A DNA stretch of 38,884 nucleotides from Aquisphaera insulae. Its GTDB lineage: Bacteria; Planctomycetota; Planctomycetia; Isosphaerales; Isosphaeraceae. Below the pieces are notes generated by a model. It was given only the letters and a program-made list of their open reading frames with translations. It was not told the DNA's origin and did no database searches. Shown here one piece after another: positions 16,514-24,351 of this stretch (its first letter is position 1; each line of letters starts with the position of its first letter). The stretch lies in assembly GCF_011064615.1 (NCBI RefSeq), contig NZ_JAALJH010000086.1, positions 1-38,884 on the forward strand, read 5' to 3'. Both the position numbers and the translations under genes were made by a program.

Positions 16514-17131
16514 TCAGGTGATCTTCTCCTTGAGCAGCCGGACGGCGGCGGCGAGGTCGCGACCGCGGAAGGAGTCGAGGATGGCGCGGTGCTCCTCGTG
16601 GATCTCCATGGCGTCGGCGGTGAGCTTCTGGGTCTTGCGGAAGTGCGAGCGGATCCGGCCGACGAGGGTCTCCCAGATGACGATCAGGTCGGGCTGGCCG
16701 GCGCGCTCCAGGAGCTGGCGGTGGAACGCGAGATCGGCCTCGGCGATGGCGTGGAAGTCTCGCCGTTGGCAGGCGTCGCGCATCCGCTCGAGGATCCGCC
16801 CCCAGGCCGTGAAGTCGGGCTCGCCGAGCTCGTCGAAGACGAGGCGGAGGGCGTAGACCTCCACCGTGCGGCGGATGGGGACGATCAGGTTGCGGATCTC
16901 GCGAGGGGCCTCCGGCGCGACCACGGCGCCGCGGTTGGGACGGCTGATGAGCAGGCCCTGTGAGGACAACGCCTGCACGGCCTCGCGGACCAGGCCGCGG
17001 CCGACGCCGAACCGGCTGGAGAGCTCGGCCTCGGTCAGCCGCGAGCCGGCGAGCAGCCGGCCGGTGAGGATCTCCTCCCGCAGCACCCGGCTGAGGGAGG
17101 ACTCGAATCTGCCGTCGCCTTCGGACGCCAT
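16514..17131 (-). CDS. GntR family transcriptional regulator with FCD domain
   Basis: A 205-residue regulator. Residues ~10-70 form a GntR winged helix (REEILTGRLLAGSRLTEAEL, then FGVGRGLVREAVQALSSQGL and a wing RPNRGAVV). The rest is an all-helical FCD effector domain with ADLAFHRQLL and HEEHRAIL, which include the Asp and His that usually bind a metal; the chain ends LLKEKIT, where relatives often have a His, so the metal site may be altered. FCD regulators typically sense carboxylic acids and repress a neighbouring catabolic operon. It is divergent from the five-gene operon starting at 17303, and their control regions overlap at 17200-17233. ATG 17131 gives a standard N-terminus; the open frame extends upstream only as a shadow of the neighbouring gene. 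Confidence 0.92.
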   Translation of the reverse strand: MASEGDGRFESSLSRVLREEILTGRLLAGSRLTEAELSSRFGVGRGLVREAVQALSSQGLLISRPNRGAVVAPEAPREIRNLIVPIRRTVEVYALRLVFDELGEPDFTAWGRILERMRDACQRRDFHAIAEADLAFHRQLLERAGQPDLIVIWETLVGRIRSHFRKTQKLTADAMEIHEEHRAILDSFRGRDLAAAVRLLKEKIT

Positions 17132-17199
17132 GGCTATCGAACGCTCGCGAGGAGGGAGAGAGACGGGCCGCGCCGACCGGCGCCGGCCGCGAAGGGTGG

Positions 17200-17228
17200 A
17201 GTGTAGACGATCCGACTCAGATTGTCTA
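17200..17228 (-). promoter_or_regulatory. Predicted promoter of the GntR regulator gene
   Basis: On the minus strand, -35 TAGACA (17228-17223), a 17-base spacer, and -10 TACACT (17205-17200). It points to the regulator gene start at 17131. Its -35 lies inside the -10/operator of the opposing operon promoter. Confidence 0.5.
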
Positions 17229-17232
17229 CAAT
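17204..17232 (+). promoter_or_regulatory. Predicted promoter of the catabolic operon
   Basis: On the plus strand, -35 TAGACG (17204-17209), a 17-base spacer, and -10 TACAAT (17227-17232). It is divergent from and interlocked with the regulator promoter. It lies 70 bases before the start codon at 17303. Confidence 0.55.
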
Positions 17233-17233
17233 C
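17220..17233. promoter_or_regulatory. Predicted GntR/FCD operator
   Basis: GATTGTCTACAATC is a palindrome with 6-base arms around CT and fits the FadR-subfamily pattern (T-n-GT-n3-AC-n-A). It covers the -10 of the operon promoter, so binding would block transcription of the operon. TGTAGAC (17202-17208) and GTCTACA (17224-17230) form a wider inverted pair that may be a second half-site set. Confidence 0.6.
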
Positions 17234-17302
17234 CCGCCGTCGCGTCGGGTCGGGTCCAGGTCCGGCGGATGCGGATGCAGGTTCATCGTCGGGAGGTTCC
17301 TC

Positions 17303-20300
17303 ATGCTCGGTCGACGTCTCCAACGGGCGATCACGATCGCGGCCATCGCCGCGCTCGTCGCCCTTGCGGGCGGGCCGGCGCGGGGGCAGCCGGCCGCGGA
17401 GGTCGAGGCGTTCGAGGCCGAGGTCCGCCCGGTCCTGATCGAGAAATGTGCGGGCTGCCACGGGCCCGTCAAGCGGAAGGGGGGGCTGCGCGTCGACGGG
17501 CGGGCGACGCTCCTGGAAGGGGGCGACTCCGGCCCCGCCGTCGTCCCGGGGAGGCCCGGGGAGAGCCTGCTGGTGCGGGCCATCCGCAGGGAAGGGGACC
17601 TGAAGATGCCTCCCGATCAGGCCCTGCCGCCCGCCCAGGTCGCCGCCCTGGAGCGATGGGTTGCGCGCGGGGCCCCGTGGCCGGCCGGGGCCGGCCCGGG
17701 AGCGGCGACGCGCCAGGAAACCTGGGCCAAACACTGGGCGTTCCGGCCGATGGCCCGGCCCGAGCCCCCGACGGTCCGCGATCCGGGCTGGGTCCGGACG
17801 CCGGTCGACGCCTTCGTGGCGGCCCGCCGCGACGCGGCGGGATTGCCGGCCGCGCCCGGGGCCGATCGCCGCACGCTGATCCGTCGCGTCTCGTACGACC
17901 TGACCGGCCTGCCGCCGACGCCGGAGGAGGTCGCGGCGTTCGTCGCCGATCCCGACCCGGCGGCCTATGAGAGGCTCGTCGATCGGCTGCTGGCCTCGCC
18001 GCGGTACGGCGAGCACTGGGCCCGCCTCTGGCTGGACGTCGCGCGGTACGCCGACACCAAGGGATACGTCTACGGCCGCGAGGAGCGTTTCTTCGTCCAC
18101 GCGCCGGCCTATCGCGACTGGGTCGTCCGGGCGTTCAACCGAGACCTGCCGTACGATCGGTTCCTGCTCGACCAGATCGCCGCCGACCGGGCCGAGGCCA
18201 GCGATCCGAAGGCCCTGGCGGCGCTCGGGTTCGTGACGCTCGGCCGCCGCTTCCTGGGCGTGACCCACGACATCATCGACGACCGGATCGATGTCGTCGC
18301 CCGCGGGACCATGGGGCTGACCGTCGCCTGTGCCCGCTGCCACGACCACAAGTTCGACCCCATCCCCACGGCCGACTACTACGCGCTCTACGGCGTCTTC
18401 ATGAACTGCACCGAGCGGCTGGTGGCGGTCGGCGAGCCGGCCGGTGCCGAGCCCATCCGGAGGGCCTTCCAGGCGGGACTGGAGAAGCGCCGGGATGCGC
18501 TCGAGGCGGCCGTTGCGGCGGCCCGCGCGGAGGCCTCGCGGCGGATCCGGACGCGGGTCGCGGACTACCTGGCGGCCCAGCTCGACCTCTCGAAGATCCC
18601 GGCCGACGGTTTCGACACGATCCTCGGTCCCAACGACCTGGTGCCCGCGTCGGTCCGGCGCTGGCAGGCGTACCTGGCGGCCATGGCCGCGGTCGACGAC
18701 CCGGTGTTCCGCCCCTGGCGACGCCTCCGTGCCCTCCCCGAGGCCGGGTTCTCCGCCGCCGCGGCCTCGGCCCTCGACGGGCCGGCCGCGCCGGGCGCGG
18801 CGCCGCTCAATGCGCGAGTGGCCGCGGCCTTCGCCTCGCCCCCGGCGACCATCCGCGAGGTCGCCGAGCGGTACGGCCGGCTCTTCGCGGAGATCGACCG
18901 CGAGTGGCAACAGGCCCGCAAGGCCAACCCCGCCGCGAAGGGGCTGGCCGATCCCGACGCCGAGGCCCTCCGCCGGGTGCTCTACCAGCCCGAGGAGTCG
19001 CCCTGCGAGATCCCGGACGAGCCGATCGTCACCATCGAGGCGTTCCTGGACAACGAGCAGGACGTCAAGCTCTGGAACCTTCAGGGGGCGCTCGACCGCT
19101 GGCTCATCGAGACCCCCGTGGCCCCGCCGTTCGCCTCGGCCCTCGTCGATCGGGCGGAGATCCGCGAGCCCCGGGTCTTCAGGCGAGGGAACGCGGCCAA
19201 CCCGGGCGACGTCGTCCCCCGGCGGTTCCTCCGCGTCATCGCCGGTCCCGACGCGCCGGCCTTCACGCAGGGGAGCGGCCGGCTCGAGCTGGCCCGCGCG
19301 ATCGTCGATCCGGAGAACCCGCTGACCGCCCGGGTCTGGGTCAACCGGATCTGGGCGCACCATTTCGGCGCCGGGCTCGTGCGGACGCCCAGCGACTTCG
19401 GCATCCGCGCCGAGCCGCCCAGCCACCCCGAGCTGCTCGACTGGCTGGCCCGTCGTCTGATCGACGGGGGTTGGAGCACCAAGGCGATCCAGCGGGTCAT
19501 CCTGCTGTCCTCGACCTACCGGCAGCGATCGGGCGGCCAGGGCGGGACGGCGGACGAGATCGCGACGAACAAGGATCCCGAAAACCGCCTGCTCTGGCGG
19601 ATGAATCCGCATCGTCTCACATTCGAGGAGGCGCGGGACTCGCTGCTGGCCGTCACCGGCGAGCTGGACCCGCGCCAGGGCGGTCGGGGCGAACCCCTGT
19701 TCGGCGGCTCGGAGAGCCGGCGGCGGACGCTCTACGGCGAGGTGGACCGCCAGTTCCTCCCGGGCGTCTACCGGACGTTCGACTTCGCCAACCCCGACCT
19801 GCACATCCCGGTGCGGAGCGAGACGACCGTCCCGCAGCAGGCCCTGTTCGCCCTCAACCACCCGTTCTCCGCCGCCCGCGCCCGGGCGCTGTCGGCCCGG
19901 CTTCCCGGGCGCGACGAGGCCGCGATCCGGGCCCTGTTCGTCGCCGCCTTCCAGCGCGAGCCGACGGCCGCCGAGGCATCGGCTGCCGTCGAGTTCCTGG
20001 CCTCGGCCGCGGCGGTCCCTGCGGCGAGGACGCCGGCGGAGTCGCTGGCCTGGAGCTACGGGTGCATCACCGTGGATCTGGGCAAGGGCCCCGGGACGGA
20101 CTTCCGCCCCATGCCCTCCTTCGACGGCAAGGGCTGGGGGGGCGGGCCGCAGTGGCCCGACCCGAAGCTCGGCTGGGCGCGGATCACGGCCGAGGGGGGG
20201 CATCCGGGGGACGACCTGGCTCGGTCGATCGCCCGCCGCTGGACGTCGCCGATCCGGGGCGAGGTCGCGGTCGAGTCCACGCTCGAGCACGACCCGACCG

Positions 20301-20641
20301 TGGGCGACGGCGTCCGGGCCTGGCTGGTCTCCGGCCGCCTGGGCGTGCTGAGGAAGGCCGTCGTCCACGCCGGCAAGGTCGCCATCGACGCCCCGGCGGT
20401 TTCGGTCCAGCCGGGCGACGTCCTCGACTTCGTGGTCGACATCCGCGACGGCCTGAACAGCGACCAGCACCTGTGGGCGCCGAGGATCCGGGCGACGCGG
20501 GTCGACGCCGGCCCCGCGCCGATGGATGGCTACTGGGACGCGGCGCGCGACTTCCGCGGCCCGGCCGTGAACGGCCTGTCGCCCCGCGAGCAGCTCGCCC
20601 AGGTCCTGTTGATGTCCAATGAATTCATGTTCGTTGATTGA
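17303..20641 (+). CDS. Planctomycete cytochrome C / DUF1549 / DUF1553 protein with inserted beta domain
   Basis: A 1112-residue secreted protein with a signal peptide (residues 1-29), a PSCyt1 haem c domain (CAGCH 49-53, distal KMPP with Met102), DUF1549 (about 165-370, with RTPVDAFVAA, RRVSYDLTGLPPTPEEV and a second CxxCH at 343-347, CARCHDHKFDPI), and DUF1553 (about 640-910, with LTARVWVNRIWAHHFG and WSTKAIQRVILLSSTYRQ). About 175 beta-rich residues (913-1088) with no haem motif split off the final DUF1553 helix LSPREQLAQVLLMSNEFMF. The role of this family is unsettled; a periplasmic redox function coupled to polymer or ester breakdown is often suggested. ATG 17303 has GGGAGG 6 bases upstream. 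First gene of the operon; the DUF1501 gene follows after 40 bases. Confidence 0.93.
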   Translation: MLGRRLQRAITIAAIAALVALAGGPARGQPAAEVEAFEAEVRPVLIEKCAGCHGPVKRKGGLRVDGRATLLEGGDSGPAVVPGRPGESLLVRAIRREGDLKMPPDQALPPAQVAALERWVARGAPWPAGAGPGAATRQETWAKHWAFRPMARPEPPTVRDPGWVRTPVDAFVAARRDAAGLPAAPGADRRTLIRRVSYDLTGLPPTPEEVAAFVADPDPAAYERLVDRLLASPRYGEHWARLWLDVARYADTKGYVYGREERFFVHAPAYRDWVVRAFNRDLPYDRFLLDQIAADRAEASDPKALAALGFVTLGRRFLGVTHDIIDDRIDVVARGTMGLTVACARCHDHKFDPIPTADYYALYGVFMNCTERLVAVGEPAGAEPIRRAFQAGLEKRRDALEAAVAAARAEASRRIRTRVADYLAAQLDLSKIPADGFDTILGPNDLVPASVRRWQAYLAAMAAVDDPVFRPWRRLRALPEAGFSAAAASALDGPAAPGAAPLNARVAAAFASPPATIREVAERYGRLFAEIDREWQQARKANPAAKGLADPDAEALRRVLYQPEESPCEIPDEPIVTIEAFLDNEQDVKLWNLQGALDRWLIETPVAPPFASALVDRAEIREPRVFRRGNAANPGDVVPRRFLRVIAGPDAPAFTQGSGRLELARAIVDPENPLTARVWVNRIWAHHFGAGLVRTPSDFGIRAEPPSHPELLDWLARRLIDGGWSTKAIQRVILLSSTYRQRSGGQGGTADEIATNKDPENRLLWRMNPHRLTFEEARDSLLAVTGELDPRQGGRGEPLFGGSESRRRTLYGEVDRQFLPGVYRTFDFANPDLHIPVRSETTVPQQALFALNHPFSAARARALSARLPGRDEAAIRALFVAAFQREPTAAEASAAVEFLASAAAVPAARTPAESLAWSYGCITVDLGKGPGTDFRPMPSFDGKGWGGGPQWPDPKLGWARITAEGGHPGDDLARSIARRWTSPIRGEVAVESTLEHDPTVGDGVRAWLVSGRLGVLRKAVVHAGKVAIDAPAVSVQPGDVLDFVVDIRDGLNSDQHLWAPRIRATRVDAGPAPMDGYWDAARDFRGPAVNGLSPREQLAQVLLMSNEFMFVD

Positions 20642-20681
20642 ATGGGATGGGATGGGTGTGCAACGGCCGGAGGATCTTCCC

Positions 20682-22112
20682 ATGAGTGACGACGCATCGG
20701 GCCCGCCGATCGGCCGCCGCGCGATGCTCCGGCGGTCGGCGATGGGGCTGGGGGCGCTCGGCCTGGCCGATCTCCTGATGGGGACGGACGCCCGCGCCGC
20801 GGATCCCGCCTCGGCCGCCGACGCCGGGGACCTCGCGCCGAGGCTCCCGCACTTCCCGGCGCGGGCGAAGCGGGTGGTCCACTTCTTCCTCAACGGCGGC
20901 CCCAGCCACGTCGACACCTTCGACCCCAAGCCGGCCCTGGCCCGGTACGACGGCCGGCCCATCCCGCTCGAGCTGGCCACCGAACGCAAGACCGGGGCGG
21001 CGTTCGCCTCCCCGTTCAAGTTCCGCCGCTACGGCCAGAGCGGGCTCGAGATCTCGGAGCTGTTCGCCCGGACCGCGGAGCACGCCGACGACATCGCGGT
21101 GATCCGGTCGATGGTCGCGCAGGTGCCCAACCACGAGCCGTCGCTGATGCTCATGAATTGCGGCGACTCGGTCATGGCGCGGCCGAGCGTCGGGGCCTGG
21201 GTGCTCTACGGCCTCGGGACCGAGAACCAGAACCTGCCCGGGTTCGTCGCCATGTGCCCGGGGGGCTACCCGATCAAGGACGCGGAGAACTGGGCCTCCG
21301 GATTCCTCCCCGGCGCGTACCAGGGGACGTTCATCGACCCCCAGAACACCGACGTCGAGAAGCTCATCGAGAACATCCGCAGCCCGCACGCCTCGAGGGC
21401 GACCCAGCGGCTGCAGCTCGATCTCCTCCGGAGGCTGGGCGCGGAGCATCGCCGCGAGCGGCCCGACCCGAGGCTCGACGCCCGGATCCAGTCGTTCGAG
21501 ACCGCCTTCCGGATGCAGGTGGAGGCGGCCGACGCGTTCGACGCAAGCCGCGAGCCCGCGGCGATCCGCGAGCTCTACGGCGAGACCGTGCACGGCCGCC
21601 AGACGCTGATCGCCCGCCGCCTGCTGGAGCGCGGCGTGCGATACGTCCAGCTCTGGCACGGCGCCGGCCAGCCCTGGGACGACCACGCGAACCTCGCCGC
21701 CCATCACCGGACGCTGGCCGCGGAGATCGACCGGCCGATCGCCGCCCTGCTCACCGACCTGAAGCGGCGGGGGATGCTGGAGGACACCCTGGTCCTCTGG
21801 GGGGGCGAGTTCGGCCGCACCCCGACCGTGGAGCTCGACGGCAGCGGCAAGTCGGCGCTGGGCCGCGACCACAACCACTACGGCTTCTCGGTCTGGATGG
21901 CCGGCGGCGGCGTCAAGGGGGGGGCCGTGCACGGCGCCACCGACGAATTCGGGTTCCGGGCCGTGGAGGATCCGGTCAGCGTCCACGACCTGCACGCGAC
22001 GATCCTCCACCTCCTGGGCTTCGACCACGAGCGCCTGACCTTCCGCTACGCCGGGCGGGACTTCCGGCTGACCGACGTCCACGGCCGGGTCGTCCGGCCG
22101 ATCGTCGCCTGA
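20682..22112 (+). CDS. DUF1501 family protein (alkaline phosphatase/sulfatase superfamily)
   Basis: A 476-residue protein with a twin-arginine-like export signal (GRRAMLRRSAMGLGALGLAD). The body matches DUF1501: VVHFFLNGGPSHVDTFDPKP near the N-terminus, VQLWHGAGQPWDDHANL, LVLWGGEFGRTPTVE and DHNHYGFSVWMAGGGVKGG. DUF1501 proteins adopt the alkaline-phosphatase-like fold; their substrates are not known, but they are nearly always paired with DUF1549/DUF1553 proteins as here. GGAGGA upstream of ATG 20682 supports this start over the frame's earlier start at 20619, which overlaps the previous gene. The next gene begins 28 bases downstream, consistent with one operon. Confidence 0.93.
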   Translation: MSDDASGPPIGRRAMLRRSAMGLGALGLADLLMGTDARAADPASAADAGDLAPRLPHFPARAKRVVHFFLNGGPSHVDTFDPKPALARYDGRPIPLELATERKTGAAFASPFKFRRYGQSGLEISELFARTAEHADDIAVIRSMVAQVPNHEPSLMLMNCGDSVMARPSVGAWVLYGLGTENQNLPGFVAMCPGGYPIKDAENWASGFLPGAYQGTFIDPQNTDVEKLIENIRSPHASRATQRLQLDLLRRLGAEHRRERPDPRLDARIQSFETAFRMQVEAADAFDASREPAAIRELYGETVHGRQTLIARRLLERGVRYVQLWHGAGQPWDDHANLAAHHRTLAAEIDRPIAALLTDLKRRGMLEDTLVLWGGEFGRTPTVELDGSGKSALGRDHNHYGFSVWMAGGGVKGGAVHGATDEFGFRAVEDPVSVHDLHATILHLLGFDHERLTFRYAGRDFRLTDVHGRVVRPIVA

Positions 22113-22140
22113 TCTCCCACGAAAGGAAGACTGCCACGCC

Positions 22141-23169
22141 ATGACGCGCGTCGTCGCCCGCCCCGATCGGCTCGACCTGGATTCGCCCGGCCGCCGCGAC
22201 TACTGGGTCGCGCTCGAGCACGACAGCATCTGGGGCGACCACCTCATCCCCCTGACGGTCTGGGTCGGCCCGGAGGCGGCCGAGGGCCGCGGGCTGGTCG
22301 CCTTCGGGTCGAACCACGGCAATGAATACGAGGGGCCGATCGCCCTCAAGCACCTGCTGCGGACGATCCGGCTCGAGGATGTCCGCGGGCGGATCATCTT
22401 CATCCCGGTGCTCAACCCGTCCGCCTTCCGGTCGGGGACGCGGGAGAGCCGGCTCGACGACGGCGTGAACCTGAACCGCGCGTTCGTCGATGGCGCCGGG
22501 GTGACCCCCGCGCTGGCCGGGATCACCCACCGCGTGGCCGCCTTCGTGCGGCAACGGATCTGGCCGCGGGTCCACACGGTGATCGACCTCCACGCCGGCG
22601 GCGACGTCGCGCGGTTCGCCCTCTGCGCCAACTATCACCGGGTGGACGACCCGGCGCTGGCCCGCGAGATCGAGGAGACCGCGCGGTGGTTCGGCACCCC
22701 CTGCCTGATGGTCTACCAGAACCTCACCCCGGGCCTGCTGCCGAGCGAGGCCGAACGCCTGGTCAAGATCACGGTGGGCACCGAGCTGGGCTGGGGCCGG
22801 GCGGTGAACGTGGAGGGCGTCCGGTACGCGAAGCACGGCGTCCTGGCCGCGGCGATCCGCCAGGGGCAGCTCCGGGGCGAGATCGAGCCGATCGGGTATC
22901 ATCGCGCGGGGACCCAGCGCGTCCTCGAGATGATCGACCGGGACTGCTTCACCGTGGCCCCCTTCGACGGCCACTACGAGCCGCTGGTCGAGTGCGGCAC
23001 CTCCGTCCGCCGGGGCGAGGCCGTGGGCCTGCTCCACGACTTCGACCACATCGACATGGATCCCTGGCCGGCCGTCGCCGGCGTGGACGGCGTGGTCCTG
23101 GCGCAGGCCTGGGCCGCGCCGGTCCCGCGCGGGCAGCACATCGTGGTGGTCGCCCGCGTCGCGTCCTGA
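22141..23169 (+). CDS. Succinylglutamate desuccinylase/aspartoacylase (AstE/AspA) family deacylase
   Basis: A 342-residue M14-like zinc amidohydrolase of the AstE/AspA family. Visible zinc ligands: H59 and E62 in SNHGNEYEG, and H151 in VIDLHAGGD; the substrate-binding block NPSAFRSGTRESRLDDGVNLNR (residues 92-113) is complete, and the C-terminal beta domain with PLVECGTSVRRGEAVG is typical. It should remove an acyl group from an amino acid or related amide; the exact substrate is unknown. There is no signal peptide, so it is cytoplasmic. Its position between exported enzymes and a dehydratase-like enzyme plus transporter suggests that it processes the imported substrate. Confidence 0.9.
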   Translation: MTRVVARPDRLDLDSPGRRDYWVALEHDSIWGDHLIPLTVWVGPEAAEGRGLVAFGSNHGNEYEGPIALKHLLRTIRLEDVRGRIIFIPVLNPSAFRSGTRESRLDDGVNLNRAFVDGAGVTPALAGITHRVAAFVRQRIWPRVHTVIDLHAGGDVARFALCANYHRVDDPALAREIEETARWFGTPCLMVYQNLTPGLLPSEAERLVKITVGTELGWGRAVNVEGVRYAKHGVLAAAIRQGQLRGEIEPIGYHRAGTQRVLEMIDRDCFTVAPFDGHYEPLVECGTSVRRGEAVGLLHDFDHIDMDPWPAVAGVDGVVLAQAWAAPVPRGQHIVVVARVAS

Positions 23170-23229
23170 ACGTACGCCCCGTTGATTCAATCCAATCCGA
23201 TCCGATCCAGGTCCGCTCAGGAATCATTC

Positions 23230-24351
23230 ATGAAAATCACCGAGATCGTCTGCCAGATCCTCCGGATCAAGAACGTGGAGGCCAAGACGGCGAGCAGCCA
23301 GGACTCGGTCCTGGTGCGGGTCCGGACCGACGAGGGGATCGAGGGGATCGGCGAGGCCGATTCCTCGCCGGAGATGGTCAAGGCCGTCATCGACGCCCCG
23401 TTCAGCCACAACGTCGCCACCGGCCTGCGCGGCCTGCTCGTCGGCGAGAATCCGCTCGAGACCGACCGGCTCTGGCAGACGATGTACCGCCGGACCATGT
23501 ACTGCGGACGGCGGTCCACGACCATCACCGCCATGGCCGCGATCGACATGGCGCTCTGGGACATCAAGGGGAAGAAGTACGGCGAGCCGATCCATCGGCT
23601 GCTGGGGGGCAAGCGGCACGACCGCTTCCGCGCCTATGCCTCGATCCTCTTCGGCAAGGACGGGAAGCAGACCGCGGACATCGGCCGGCGGTGGATCGAC
23701 GCCGGCTACACGGCCGTGAAGTTCGGCTGGGAGCCGATGGGCCAGTCCGAGGCCGTCGACCGCGACCTCGTCGCCGGCGCCCGCAAGGGGCTGGGCGACG
23801 ACGCGACGCTCCTGATCGACGCCGGCTGCGTCTGGGACGCGCGCACGGCGCTCGACCGGGCGAACGCCTTCGCCGAGCAGCGGATCGGCTGGCTCGAGGA
23901 GCCGCTCCACCCGGACGACTACGAGGGCTACCGCTGGCTCCGCGACCGCTCGCCGGTGCCGATCGCCTCGGGCGAGGAGGAGTGCGGCCGGCAGTCGTTC
24001 CGGCCCTACATCGACGGCCGCTGCCTGGACGTCTACCAGGTCGACCTGTCGCGGAACGGGTTCACCGATTCGGCCTACATCCGCCAGCGGGTGGAGGAGA
24101 TCGGGGCCCGGCTCTGCAATCACTGCTACACCAGCCCGGTGACCGTGGCCGCGAGCCTCCACTGGCTGGCCACCTGCCGCGACGCCTTCCTGTTCGAGGA
24201 CTGCGTCGAGGATTCGCCGCTGCGGCACGAGCTGACCCATGAGAAGGTCCAGGCGGTCGACGGCTGGATCGCCGTCCCCGACCGCCCGGGCCTGGGCGTG
24301 ACCATCGACGAGGACTTCGTCCGCTCCACCCTGGTCAGCGAGTCGAGGTGA
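23230..24351 (+). CDS. Enolase superfamily (mandelate racemase/muconate lactonizing) enzyme
   Basis: A 373-residue enolase-superfamily protein: capping domain then (beta/alpha)7-beta barrel. Probable active-site residues are K164 in AVKFGWEPMG, metal ligands D197 (LLIDAG), E223 (WLEEP) and E249/E250 (SGEEE), and H298 (CNHCYTSP). In mandelate racemase the second-strand motif is KxK; here it reads KFG, so only one of the two lysines is kept, as in several acid-sugar dehydratase-like members. It probably dehydrates or racemises a hydroxy acid or sugar acid; the substrate cannot be read from the sequence. ATG 23230 is preferred over 23182 because it starts with the family-typical MKITEI. It overlaps the next gene by 1 base. 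Confidence 0.92.
   Translation: MKITEIVCQILRIKNVEAKTASSQDSVLVRVRTDEGIEGIGEADSSPEMVKAVIDAPFSHNVATGLRGLLVGENPLETDRLWQTMYRRTMYCGRRSTTITAMAAIDMALWDIKGKKYGEPIHRLLGGKRHDRFRAYASILFGKDGKQTADIGRRWIDAGYTAVKFGWEPMGQSEAVDRDLVAGARKGLGDDATLLIDAGCVWDARTALDRANAFAEQRIGWLEEPLHPDDYEGYRWLRDRSPVPIASGEEECGRQSFRPYIDGRCLDVYQVDLSRNGFTDSAYIRQRVEEIGARLCNHCYTSPVTVAASLHWLATCRDAFLFEDCVEDSPLRHELTHEKVQAVDGWIAVPDRPGLGVTIDEDFVRSTLVSESR

Noticed and set aside
20637..20660. Tandem GGGAT repeats after the cytochrome gene, and similar TCCGATCC repeats at 23190-23208
   Set aside because: Very short, of different sequence, and without symmetry; likely replication slippage between operon genes.
17132..21019. Upstream part of a 1501-codon minus-strand open frame continuous with the GntR gene
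   Set aside because: It is antisense to the cytochrome and DUF1501 genes, is Arg/Gly/Pro-rich with no domain, and only its C-terminal 205 codons (the GntR regulator) are protein-like.
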